Positions 32,923 to 40,576 of a stretch of DNA of 45,479 nucleotides are shown piece after piece; the first letter of the stretch is position 1, and each line of letters starts with the position of its first letter. A model generated the notes under the pieces. The model ran no database searches and was not told the DNA's origin. It saw only the letters and a program-made list of their open reading frames with translations. This stretch comes from Deltaproteobacteria bacterium. GTDB lineage: Bacteria > Myxococcota_A > Polyangia > Polyangiales > Ga0077539. Location: positions 1 through 45,479 of the forward strand of contig CANJUR010000032.1 of NCBI GenBank assembly GCA_947477565.1, in the 5' to 3' direction. The translations under genes and the position numbers were made by a program.

Positions 32923-34478
32923 GCCGCGGACGGTACCACCGTGCGACCGCGGGCGGCATGGCGCCGTCGTCGCACGAGCGCGAGAGCCATTCCGAGGCCC
33001 AGTAGCGGTATCGCGGAGGTTCCGCCAGGAGGTGTCGCGGCGGAGCAGGCGCAGCCTCCGGAGGCGTGCGGCGCGCCCGGCGCGACGACCTCGTCGACGA
33101 TCACCACGTCGCCCGCATCGGGGGTGGCGCCGGCGTCCGTGGTTCGGACATCGGGGAAGCCCGCGTCGGGGGTTCCTGCATCGGGGGTTCCGGCGTCCGG
33201 GGGTTCGACGAAGGGCGTGGTGGCGACGAGCCGCGAGAGGTTGCCGCTGGCGGTATCGTAGCCGAGCGCGCACGAGTCGATGGCCTGATCAAACTCTGCA
33301 GCGAGTTCGTCGGTCACCTGACTGGGCTGCACCCAGAGCACCCAGACGACGTCGAGGTCGCGCGGGGTGTCTGGGTACGCGGGGGTTCGTCGCCCGTTGG
33401 CGGAGATGATGTCATCGATGGACACATCGACGCGGCGGCCCTGGATGGTCACCTGCCGACCGTAGTACTCGGGCGACGAATCGCGCGTGATCCCGCGGGG
33501 CAACATGGTGGGCTCAGCGATGAGAAACGTCGGGCGCACGGCGCTCGGCGGCACGAGGCCCATGTTGTAGAGATCGAAGTCCGAGAAGCGAAACGACGGC
33601 CGCTCGGTGCGAAATTCCCCGGGGTTCACCTGCGTCCAGAGGTTGCCTTCCATGGGTGATCCGCCGGTGCTGAAGAAGTAGCTCCAGTGCGCGCGGTTGA
33701 CGACCATGCCGTTCATGTCGTTGCCGCGACCGAGGAGGGCGTCGCGGGTGAGGGACCTGGGTCCCGCGTCCGCGGATGCGTCGGCGAGGGCGCCGTCGCG
33801 GTAGGGCACATCTGTGGCGGTGACGTCCGTGGAGACATCGGGGAGGAGGGCGACGTCCGGGGAGAGGCTCGCGTCGGCGCTCATGGTCATGGCGTCGGGG
33901 CCGAGGCCGCCGTCGTCGGTGCCCGCGTCTGGCGGGCCGAGCGGAAACGGGCCGACCTCTACGCGTGGGCCGTAGCGGTGACCAAACTCCTGCGTGCAGA
34001 TCAGGTATCGCCCGAAGTTGATCGAGCGGGGGTCGGTGTAGAAGCGAAGGGAGTTGAGGTAGAGAAAACCATCGAGGGGGAAGGCGGTGCCGAGTGCGCG
34101 GTTGTTGTCGAAGATCTCGGCGCGCGTGTCGGCGCTGCTGCGCTGTCCGATGCCCCGCACGTCGTTGCGAATCGGGAGGTAGAAAGCGAGCGGTTGCGAC
34201 GTGCTGGGAAGCTGCATCGTGGCGAGGTAGCGCCCCTCGTGGAAGCCCTCGACCTTCGTCAGCGCAGACGTCACCTCGTAGATGAACGTGTACATCTCCC
34301 GGCTGTTGGTGACCGGGAGGTTTTCTCCGTAGAAGGGCTCCGCGGGGTCGTCGGTGAGGATGTATCCGTGGCGGGTGACGCGGGCCACGACGACGGCTTC
34401 GGCGGCCGGAGCGATCATGGACAGGGCCGTGGCTGCGAGGGCTACGGAGGCGATCAGGCGGCGGGGGGCGGGCTTCAC
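32919..34478 (-). CDS. MYXO-CTERM surface protein with degenerate metalloprotease-like motif
   Basis: The ~519-residue exported protein has a signal peptide (LIASVALAATALSMIAPAAEA), a beta-rich domain and QEFGHRYG, which looks like a zincin HExxH helix whose first His is Gln. An Asp/Ala linker (about 60 residues) interrupts the domain. A second globular part and a PDAGTPDAGTPDAG tract follow, with the MYXO-CTERM sorting signal at the end: GGCACSAATPPGG, a hydrophobic helix and RRRR. MYXO-CTERM proteins are thought to be processed by myxosortase and anchored through the Cys. I chose GTG 34476-34478 because GAAGAGG precedes it; ATG 34497-34499 is the alternative. It is upstream of, and coupled to, the HAD-like gene. 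Confidence 0.82.
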   Translation of the reverse strand: MKPAPRRLIASVALAATALSMIAPAAEAVVVARVTRHGYILTDDPAEPFYGENLPVTNSREMYTFIYEVTSALTKVEGFHEGRYLATMQLPSTSQPLAFYLPIRNDVRGIGQRSSADTRAEIFDNNRALGTAFPLDGFLYLNSLRFYTDPRSINFGRYLICTQEFGHRYGPRVEVGPFPLGPPDAGTDDGGLGPDAMTMSADASLSPDVALLPDVSTDVTATDVPYRDGALADASADAGPRSLTRDALLGRGNDMNGMVVNRAHWSYFFSTGGSPMEGNLWTQVNPGEFRTERPSFRFSDFDLYNMGLVPPSAVRPTFLIAEPTMLPRGITRDSSPEYYGRQVTIQGRRVDVSIDDIISANGRRTPAYPDTPRDLDVVWVLWVQPSQVTDELAAEFDQAIDSCALGYDTASGNLSRLVATTPFVEPPDAGTPDAGTPDAGFPDVRTTDAGATPDAGDVVIVDEVVAPGAPHASGGCACSAATPPGGTSAIPLLGLGMALALVRRRRHAARGRTVVPSAA

Positions 34479-34632
34479 GAGCGAACCTCTTCCGGGCATC
34501 AGGCGATGGGGTCGGGCACCCTAGCATCGTGGCCGCGGCGCGGAAACATCGAGGTCACTGCGGCGGCGGTGCCACAGAATGCGCGGCCTGCGGGTGCGTG
34601 ATGGCAGCACCGGGAGTATACGCTGCGCTCCA

Positions 34633-34926
34633 GTGAACACGGGTGACGGTCCGGGTGCGTATCGAGACGAGCGGGCAGCGCTCGCGGCGGAGAATGCGCG
34701 GTTGCAGGCCGAGGTGGCCGGGCTGCGCGGGGCGCGGCGCACGCGGTTGCAGCGGGCACTGACGCTCCTGCTGATCGTGGTTGTCGACGCGTGGGTCTTC
34801 ACGCTGATTGTCGGGTGGGTCAACGCTCCGCGCGACGCCGACGTCTGGATCGGCTGGGTCGTGGCGGGGCTGACCGTGGGGATGAATGTCGTCGTCGCGC
34901 AGCGGTCGCTGCGCTCGCAAGGCTGA
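34633..34926 (+). CDS. Small membrane protein with coiled coil and two TM helices
   Basis: From GTG 34633 the 97-residue protein has an N-terminal coiled coil (RDERAALAAENARLQAEVAG) and two hydrophobic helices (ALTLLLIVVVDAWVFTLIVG and WIGWVVAGLTVGMNVVVA) with a short basic tail. It resembles small membrane proteins that accompany SPFH proteins, and the SPFH gene starts 11 bp downstream. No family name can be given. The ~154 bp upstream are shared divergently with the MYXO-CTERM gene. Confidence 0.62.
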   Translation: MNTGDGPGAYRDERAALAAENARLQAEVAGLRGARRTRLQRALTLLLIVVVDAWVFTLIVGWVNAPRDADVWIGWVVAGLTVGMNVVVAQRSLRSQG

Positions 34927-34937
34927 GAGGGAAGAGC

Positions 34938-36068
34938 ATGGCAAAGAGTGTGAACACCGTGAATTTCAACCCTCAGGGGGTGGGCAGCTTCGTGCGAAAG
35001 GGCGTGATTACGCTGGGGTTGCTGGCGCTGTCGGCAGTGGTCGGGTCGGCGAGTTGTACGCGGGTCGATCCGGGGCACGTGGGCATCCGGGTCAAGCTCG
35101 CGGGCACTGCGAGGGGGGTGCAGGACGCTCCCATCGTCGCGGGTTGGGTGGCCTACAATCCCATCACCGAGATGGTGGTGGAGTTTCCGACGAGCGTGCA
35201 AAACATCGTCTGGAGCAAGGATCCGCACGAGGGGTCGGTCGCCGACGAGTCGATTACTTTCGCATCATCCGAGGGCGTGACGGTCAACGCTGACGTTGGA
35301 CTCGCCTTCCACGTCGAGGCGCAGCGGGCGCCGCGGCTGTACGCCCGCTTCCGGCAGCGCGACGTGCTCATCCTTGCCCACGGGTACGTGCGCAACGTCG
35401 TGCGCGAGGCGCTCAACGAGGGCGCCGCGGTGATGCCGGTGCAGCAGGTCTACGGTGCGGGCAAGACCCGCTTGCTCAACGAGAGCTTGCAGCGGGTGGT
35501 CGCGCGCCTCGGCGACGACGGCTTCGTTATTGACCAGCTCACGTTCAACTCTGCGCTTCGGTTGCCGGACAACGTCGTCGCGGCGATCAACCGTGCGATG
35601 GAGGCCACGCAGAACGCCATTCAAGCGGAGAACCGCGTGCGGCAGATTCGCGCGGAGGCCGAGCAGGCGGTAGCCCAGGCGCGCGGCGCGGCAGAAGCGG
35701 CGCGGCAGCGGGCGCAGGGCGAGGGCGACGCGCTGCTCATCCGGTCGCGTGCGGAGGCGCAGGCCAACGAGATCATCCGCCTCTCGATGAACCGCGACGT
35801 GATTGCGTACCGACAGCTTGAGCGCTGGGACGGTCACCTCCCGGTGGTCACCGGCGGCGGCAACGTTCCGATGATGACCATGGACACCACGCAGGTGCTC
35901 CAACTTCCGGAGGCCGAGCGGCGCGCGCGGCTGCGTGAGCTTCTCGGCGTCGCCGCCCCGGTCACCTCCGCGGGAGCCACACCGACGGGCAATGAGCCCG
36001 ACCCCAACGCCGCTCCCACCCGTCCCTCGACGCCGCCCACCGGCGTCACGATCACCCCGTCGCCTTAG
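34938..36068 (+). CDS. SPFH/Band 7 (prohibitin-like) membrane protein
   Basis: The 376-residue protein has an N-terminal hydrophobic segment ending in ASC (possible lipoprotein or signal anchor). An SPFH domain covers ~45-230 (VDPGHVGIRVKLAGTARGVQ, ITFASSEGVTVNADVGLAFH, ALNEGAAVMPVQQVYGAGK). A long coiled coil, EAEQAVAQARGAAEAARQRA, precedes QANEIIRLSMNRDVIAY, and the tail is Pro/Thr-rich. SPFH proteins assemble into membrane microdomain rings linked to proteases or membrane integrity. ATG 34938 has GAGAGGGA upstream. The stop overlaps the opposite amine oxidase gene by 4 bp. Confidence 0.9.
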   Translation: MAKSVNTVNFNPQGVGSFVRKGVITLGLLALSAVVGSASCTRVDPGHVGIRVKLAGTARGVQDAPIVAGWVAYNPITEMVVEFPTSVQNIVWSKDPHEGSVADESITFASSEGVTVNADVGLAFHVEAQRAPRLYARFRQRDVLILAHGYVRNVVREALNEGAAVMPVQQVYGAGKTRLLNESLQRVVARLGDDGFVIDQLTFNSALRLPDNVVAAINRAMEATQNAIQAENRVRQIRAEAEQAVAQARGAAEAARQRAQGEGDALLIRSRAEAQANEIIRLSMNRDVIAYRQLERWDGHLPVVTGGGNVPMMTMDTTQVLQLPEAERRARLRELLGVAAPVTSAGATPTGNEPDPNAAPTRPSTPPTGVTITPSP

Positions 36069-37660
36069 CGTTGCCGGGCCGCCGCGATCACCTCGAGCGC
36101 GGCGCGCTCCCCTGACTCCACCGCTCCTTCCATGTAGCCCGGCGCACGGCGGCTGGTGTGTTCGCCCGCGAAGTGCACCGCGCCTACCGCTCCGGACTCC
36201 TCGCCGCCCAGGCGGCACCAGTCGCCCGGCCCGTAGCAGGCGTAGCTGCCCTCTTGAAACGGCGCCGCGGGCCAGTGCATCCGCGCCGCGCGCCCGGTAA
36301 ACGCGTCCGCGCTGCCGGGAAATACCGCGTCGAGCGCCTCGGCGAAGCGCCGTCCCTGCGCCTCGGGGTTGCTCTCGCCCAGGGACACGCCGAGCCGTCC
36401 TCCCGAGAAGGCCGTCAGCAGCGCGACCTCCGACCGCGTCGCATGAACCGACTCCCAACACTCGTGATAGACACCGCCGTCGTGGAAGGTCGTCCCGCTG
36501 CTGTGCGCCTCGCGCCAGGGACGCCCTGCGGTGGTGATAAACACCTTGGTATTCGTCGCGTACGGTAGCTCGGCGATCGCCCTGCGCTTCGTCGGCGGCA
36601 GCTCGATGGACAGCTCGCAGCGCCGCAGTTGGTTGAACGGCAGCGCGAGAATCACCCGGTCGGCATCGACCTCCACGCTCCCGCCTTCGCGGTCGAAGAC
36701 GCACCGCACGCCGCCGTCGTCGCGCGGCCGTAGCGCCAGCAGCGCGTGCCCGGGCATCATCGCATCGCCGAGGCGCGTCGCGAGCGCTCGCGGGACGGCG
36801 TCCGATCCCTCCGCAACCACGTAACGTTCGTCGCTTTCGCCGTAGAGCGCGAAGTGCTCACGATCGCCGCCGATGGTGTTGAGGAAGGTGAGCGCGCTCT
36901 GCGCGTCGAGGTCGCGCCCGAGTTCGCTGGTGAAGGCCACGTCGAGCAGCGCGCGCAGCGGCCCACTCACGCCGTTGCGGTCGAGCCATGCCCCGGTGCT
37001 CAGCGCGTCGAGCGACTCCGCTGCGGGCGAGTGGTGCGCGCGGCTGACTTCCCGCCCCCCGATCAGCGCGCGGTCGCGTTGGATGAGCGCCGCCACCGGG
37101 CGAAACATCTCCACCACCTGGCGCTCGCTCCAGCTCTGGCCGAGCATCACGTAGCGCTCGCGCTCGGTGCCTGCGTCGAGGCGCTGCTCGCGGTCTACCA
37201 GGGACAACCCGAGCTCGGCGACGAGTCCGCGCATCGACGTGTGCCGCGTGTCGATGAGCTCGCCACCAAGCTCTGCGTGCGCTGGGAAGTGTCCGCGTAG
37301 CGTAAATGCCCGGCCGCCCACCCGTCGCTGTGCGTCGAATACCCGCGCACGTATTCCGGCCTGTGCGAGGCGCGTCGCGGCGGTGAGCCCGGCGAGTCCG
37401 GCGCCCACCACCACCACCCGCGCGTCGCCGGTGCTTCTTCCGCGTCGCGTCGGCCGAAGCGTCGGGGCCGCGGCGCACCCGATCGCTCCGAGGCCGCCGA
37501 TGAGCAGGGCGCGGCGCGCGGCACGGTGGGCCTCCAGGCGCTCGATGCCCTCGGCCGTGGTGATGCTCCGGGCGTCGAGCCACGACGCGAGGCGGAGCGA
37601 ACGAACGAGCCTGCTGAAGAGAGGAGAGCGCGCCACGGGACGGCCTCCCTGATACGCCAT
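36065..37660 (-). CDS. FAD-dependent amine oxidase family protein
   Basis: The 531-residue product has an N-terminal twin-Arg/lipobox-like segment (AARRALLIGGLGAIGCAA), then the dinucleotide-binding motif VVVVGAGLAGLTAATRLAQA with FDAQRRVGGRAF and the C-terminal FAD-binding AVHFAGEHTSRRAPGYMEG. The layout is that of monoamine oxidase/polyamine oxidase-like flavoenzymes that oxidise primary or secondary amines; the substrate is unknown. Export as a folded flavoprotein would fit a Tat signal, but the segment is internal (~residues 47-62), so topology is uncertain. I chose ATG 37658-37660; the frame is open 16 codons further. The next gene upstream on this strand starts at 38338. Confidence 0.85.
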   Translation of the reverse strand: MAYQGGRPVARSPLFSRLVRSLRLASWLDARSITTAEGIERLEAHRAARRALLIGGLGAIGCAAAPTLRPTRRGRSTGDARVVVVGAGLAGLTAATRLAQAGIRARVFDAQRRVGGRAFTLRGHFPAHAELGGELIDTRHTSMRGLVAELGLSLVDREQRLDAGTERERYVMLGQSWSERQVVEMFRPVAALIQRDRALIGGREVSRAHHSPAAESLDALSTGAWLDRNGVSGPLRALLDVAFTSELGRDLDAQSALTFLNTIGGDREHFALYGESDERYVVAEGSDAVPRALATRLGDAMMPGHALLALRPRDDGGVRCVFDREGGSVEVDADRVILALPFNQLRRCELSIELPPTKRRAIAELPYATNTKVFITTAGRPWREAHSSGTTFHDGGVYHECWESVHATRSEVALLTAFSGGRLGVSLGESNPEAQGRRFAEALDAVFPGSADAFTGRAARMHWPAAPFQEGSYACYGPGDWCRLGGEESGAVGAVHFAGEHTSRRAPGYMEGAVESGERAALEVIAAARQR

Positions 37661-37717
37661 GGGCCGCCGGGAGTGGAAGCGGATCAGTGCCGCGCCGCGC
37701 ACGGGCATCGGGAGTGT

Positions 37718-38338
37718 TCAGCCAGGGGTGCAGTAGCCCGCGGCGCACCGGAGGCTGACGTTGCACGCGGGAGCCACGACGGTGCAGCACGGCTGCCCCG
37801 CGGCGCCGCAGGGGTGGCACATGGCGCTCGCGCACACCTGCCGGGCGAGGCACGGCGCGACGCCGACGCAACACGCCTGGCCGCTCGCGCCGCACGCCGC
37901 CGACGCTCCGCATGCGCTGGCGCCGCAGGTCAGGCCGGGGCCGCAGGCGGACACCCCGCAGCACGGCTGCTGCCACGCCCCGCAGGGGCTCGCCTCGGCG
38001 CACACGCTGCCGGCGCAGCGGAGGTTGTTGCTGCACATCGACCCGGCGCAGCATCGGCGACCCGCGGTGCCGCAGGCGCCCCCGTCGAGGACTCCGCCGA
38101 CGTCGCGGATGGCCACGGCATCGACGCGCGCTTCAGGGATGTCCGTTGTCGGCTTGATCGGATCGCCGTACTCGTCCACGGCGCCATCGAGGGTCTGCTC
38201 GGGATCGACCCGTGGCGAGCGCCCGGAGATGGGGACGTCGGTGGTGCTCTCGTCGAGGCGACCCAGCGCGCAGGTCTCCAGCGTCGCGGCCGCGAGCAGT
38301 GCGACGACGACCAGCAGCGGGCGGGCGGGGCGCGTCAC
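37718..38338 (-). CDS. Cys-rich lipoprotein with CC-pair modules
   Basis: The 206-residue product starts at GTG 38336-38338, overlapping the queE stop (GTGA). It has a signal peptide (LLVVVALLAAATLETCALG), an Asp/Ile linker with DxxISGRSPRVDPEQ, and a C-terminal half with ~25 Cys arranged in repeats CGxxGQxCCxxxxCxxxxxC (CGTAGRRCCAGSMC, CGAWQQPCCGVSAC, CGASGQACCVG, CGAAGQPCCTV). Such disulfide modules are common in Polyangiales surface proteins. Coupling to queE is probably organisational. Function unknown. Confidence 0.78.
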   Translation of the reverse strand: MTRPARPLLVVVALLAAATLETCALGRLDESTTDVPISGRSPRVDPEQTLDGAVDEYGDPIKPTTDIPEARVDAVAIRDVGGVLDGGACGTAGRRCCAGSMCSNNLRCAGSVCAEASPCGAWQQPCCGVSACGPGLTCGASACGASAACGASGQACCVGVAPCLARQVCASAMCHPCGAAGQPCCTVVAPACNVSLRCAAGYCTPG

Positions 38339-38976
38339 GGGATGCCGATGAGCTTGTGGGTCTGCAGTGACAGCCGCCAGCGAGGGTGCGCGCGGCACCA
38401 GTCGATCGCGCGGCGGGTGTGCTCGGCGCGCAGCAGTCCATCGCACGGCTGCACGAAGAAATGCTCAAACCCCCACCCCTCGAAGTCCGTCGGATCGACG
38501 CCCTCCTGCGGGATCACCAGCTTCAACTCGTGGCCTGCGCGCACCACCACGGTTGCCCCTGCCTTCGGGCTCACGCAGATCCAATCGACGCCTGTGGGCA
38601 CCGGGAGCGTCCCGTTGGTTTCGATGGCCACCTCGAAGCCCGCGAGATGAAACGCGGCGACCAGGTCTTCGTCGAGTTGCAAGAGCGGCTCGCCCCCGGT
38701 GCACACCACGTAGCGCGCCGCGCGCCCGGGGCCCCACTGGGTCACCGCGGCATCGACCAGCGCTTGCGCCGTGGCAAACCTTCCGCCCCCGTCGCCGTCG
38801 GTGCCGACGAAGTCCGTGTCGCACCAGCGCGCGCATCCGCCGGGGCCGCGATCGCGGTCGGGCTCGCGGCCCGTCCAGAGGTTGCAGCCGGCGAAACGCA
38901 CGAAGATTGCAGCCCTCCCGGCCCGCGCCCCTTCGCCCTGCAGCGTATAAAAAAGCTCCTTGATGGAGTAGGCCAT
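38335..38976 (-). CDS. queE: 7-carboxy-7-deazaguanine synthase (radical SAM)
   Basis: QueE converts 6-carboxytetrahydropterin to 7-carboxy-7-deazaguanine in preQ0/queuosine synthesis. The 213-residue product has the family N-terminus YSIKELFYTLQGEGARAGRA, VRFAGCNLWTGRE, the second cluster CARWCDTDFVGTDG, the SAM-site motif VCTGGEPLLQLD and the end ETNGTLP...VSPKA. The cluster Cys spacing here is C-x16-C-x3-C rather than the C-x14-C-x2-C of characterised enzymes; a GGCxxWCDTDF version exists in a subgroup. ATG 38974-38976 gives the canonical start. No other queuosine genes are visible. It is divergent from pilT-like genes with 123 bp between. Confidence 0.9.
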   Translation of the reverse strand: MAYSIKELFYTLQGEGARAGRAAIFVRFAGCNLWTGREPDRDRGPGGCARWCDTDFVGTDGDGGGRFATAQALVDAAVTQWGPGRAARYVVCTGGEPLLQLDEDLVAAFHLAGFEVAIETNGTLPVPTGVDWICVSPKAGATVVVRAGHELKLVIPQEGVDPTDFEGWGFEHFFVQPCDGLLRAEHTRRAIDWCRAHPRWRLSLQTHKLIGIP

Positions 38977-39099
38977 GAGGTCGGTGACATCATGCCATAA
39001 GGGCGCGTTGGTCCTCGCGGTGGTGCGAGCGGTGTTGCTATAAAAGTGTCGCCACGGGTGCCCGAGGGTTTGGGCGCGTGGCTGAGGTGCATCGGTCGC

Positions 39100-40560
39100 A
39101 TGCGTCACATCGACAAGTTGGTCGGACACCTGATTCGCTTCGCGGGCGACGCGCTCGTGGTGGCCTCGGACGCTGCTGTTTCGGTGCAGACCACCGCGGG
39201 GGAGAAGACCTCCAACCAGGTTCTCGACCACGCGAGCGTCACCTCGATGATCACCGAGGTCGCCCCATCCGGGTGCATCCAGGATCTCCGCGTCGGCAAG
39301 ACCACCCGCTTCATCTACGGCAGCACCGCGATGAACTCCGTCACCGTGGAGGTCACCCCATCGCTCGGGTCGTGGAAGGTGACGCTCAGGCCGGGCGCGA
39401 CGCCGGGGTTACCGCGCTCGGCAGTTTTTCCCGAAGGGATGCCCGCGGGGGGCTTGGCGTCGATGCCCATGGGCGGCGATGTGGTCGTCGAGGGGATGCT
39501 CCGCGCGATGGCGCAGCGCGGCGCGAGCGACCTGCACCTCTCGTCGGGGCTGAGCCCGATGATTCGGTTGAACGGTGAGATTCAGCGCGCAGACGACTCC
39601 GGTGTGCTCTCCGCCGAGACGCTTCGGGGGCTGCTCTGGCCCATCGTTCCGCGGCGCAATCGCGAGGAGTTCGACCGGCGTCACGACACGGACTTCGCCC
39701 ACGAGATGCCCGGCCTGGCGCGCTTTCGCGTCAACCTCTTCATGGACCGCAACGGCATCGGCGCGGTGTTTCGCCGCATCCCGTTTGAGATCATCCCCGC
39801 CGAGCGGCTCGGTCTCTCGGCGCAGGTGCTCGATCTCTGCGACCTCACCCGCGGGCTCGTGTTGGTCACCGGTCCCACCGGGTCTGGCAAGAGCACCACG
39901 CTCGCGTCGCTCATCGACCGGGTCAACAGCACCCGCGACGACCACATCGTCACCATCGAAGACCCGATCGAGTTCGTACATAACGACAAGCGCTGTCTTG
40001 TTCGACAGCGCGAGGTGTCGGTGCACACCGACGGGTTTCGCCCCGCGCTGCGGGCGGCCCTGCGCGAAGATCCGGACGTGGTGCTCGTCGGCGAGATGCG
40101 CGACCTCGAGACCGTCGAGATCGCCATGGAGACCGCGGAGACCGGGCACCTCGTCTTCGGCACGCTGCACACCAACACCGCGGCCAGCACCGTCGATCGC
40201 ATCATCGATCAGTTTCCGTCCGATCGGCAGTCGCAGATTCGCGCGATGCTCTCCGACTCGCTCAAGGGGGTCATCGCGCAGACGCTCTGCCGCAAGGTCG
40301 GCGGCGGTCGCGTGGCCGCGTACGAAGTGCTCATCGGCACCCCCGCGGTGGCCAACCTCATCCGCGAGGGCAAGACCTTCCAACTCCCCGGAACCATGCA
40401 GACCAGCAAGCACCTCGGCATGGTGACCATGGCCGACGCGCTTCTCGATCTGGTGCTTCGCGGCGTCGTCGAGCCTCGCGAGGCCTACCTCAAGGCCGTC
40501 AACAAGGCCGAGATTCGGCAGATGTTCAACAACGCCGGCGTCACCGTCCCGGACGCGTAG
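39100..40560 (+). CDS. pilT: PilT-like type IV pilus retraction ATPase, paralog 1
   Basis: The 486-residue cytoplasmic hexameric ATPase powers pilus disassembly. An unusual N-terminal domain of ~95 residues (HIDKLVGHLIRFAGDALVVA ... VTVEVTPSLGSWKVTL) precedes the PilT core: ASDLHLSSG, MPGLARFRVNLF, Walker A GPTGSGKST (258-266), Asp box TIEDPIEFVH, Walker B REDPDVVLVGEMRD, His box FGTLHTNTA, and the NLIREGK element typical of PilT rather than PilB. I chose ATG 39100, which begins the conserved domain shared with the next gene; a start at 39046 is possible. A 16-bp gap to the second PilT implies one operon. Twitching motility is the expected process. Confidence 0.9.
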   Translation: MRHIDKLVGHLIRFAGDALVVASDAAVSVQTTAGEKTSNQVLDHASVTSMITEVAPSGCIQDLRVGKTTRFIYGSTAMNSVTVEVTPSLGSWKVTLRPGATPGLPRSAVFPEGMPAGGLASMPMGGDVVVEGMLRAMAQRGASDLHLSSGLSPMIRLNGEIQRADDSGVLSAETLRGLLWPIVPRRNREEFDRRHDTDFAHEMPGLARFRVNLFMDRNGIGAVFRRIPFEIIPAERLGLSAQVLDLCDLTRGLVLVTGPTGSGKSTTLASLIDRVNSTRDDHIVTIEDPIEFVHNDKRCLVRQREVSVHTDGFRPALRAALREDPDVVLVGEMRDLETVEIAMETAETGHLVFGTLHTNTAASTVDRIIDQFPSDRQSQIRAMLSDSLKGVIAQTLCRKVGGGRVAAYEVLIGTPAVANLIREGKTFQLPGTMQTSKHLGMVTMADALLDLVLRGVVEPREAYLKAVNKAEIRQMFNNAGVTVPDA

Positions 40561-40576
40561 AAGAGGGTTCAGGGCG

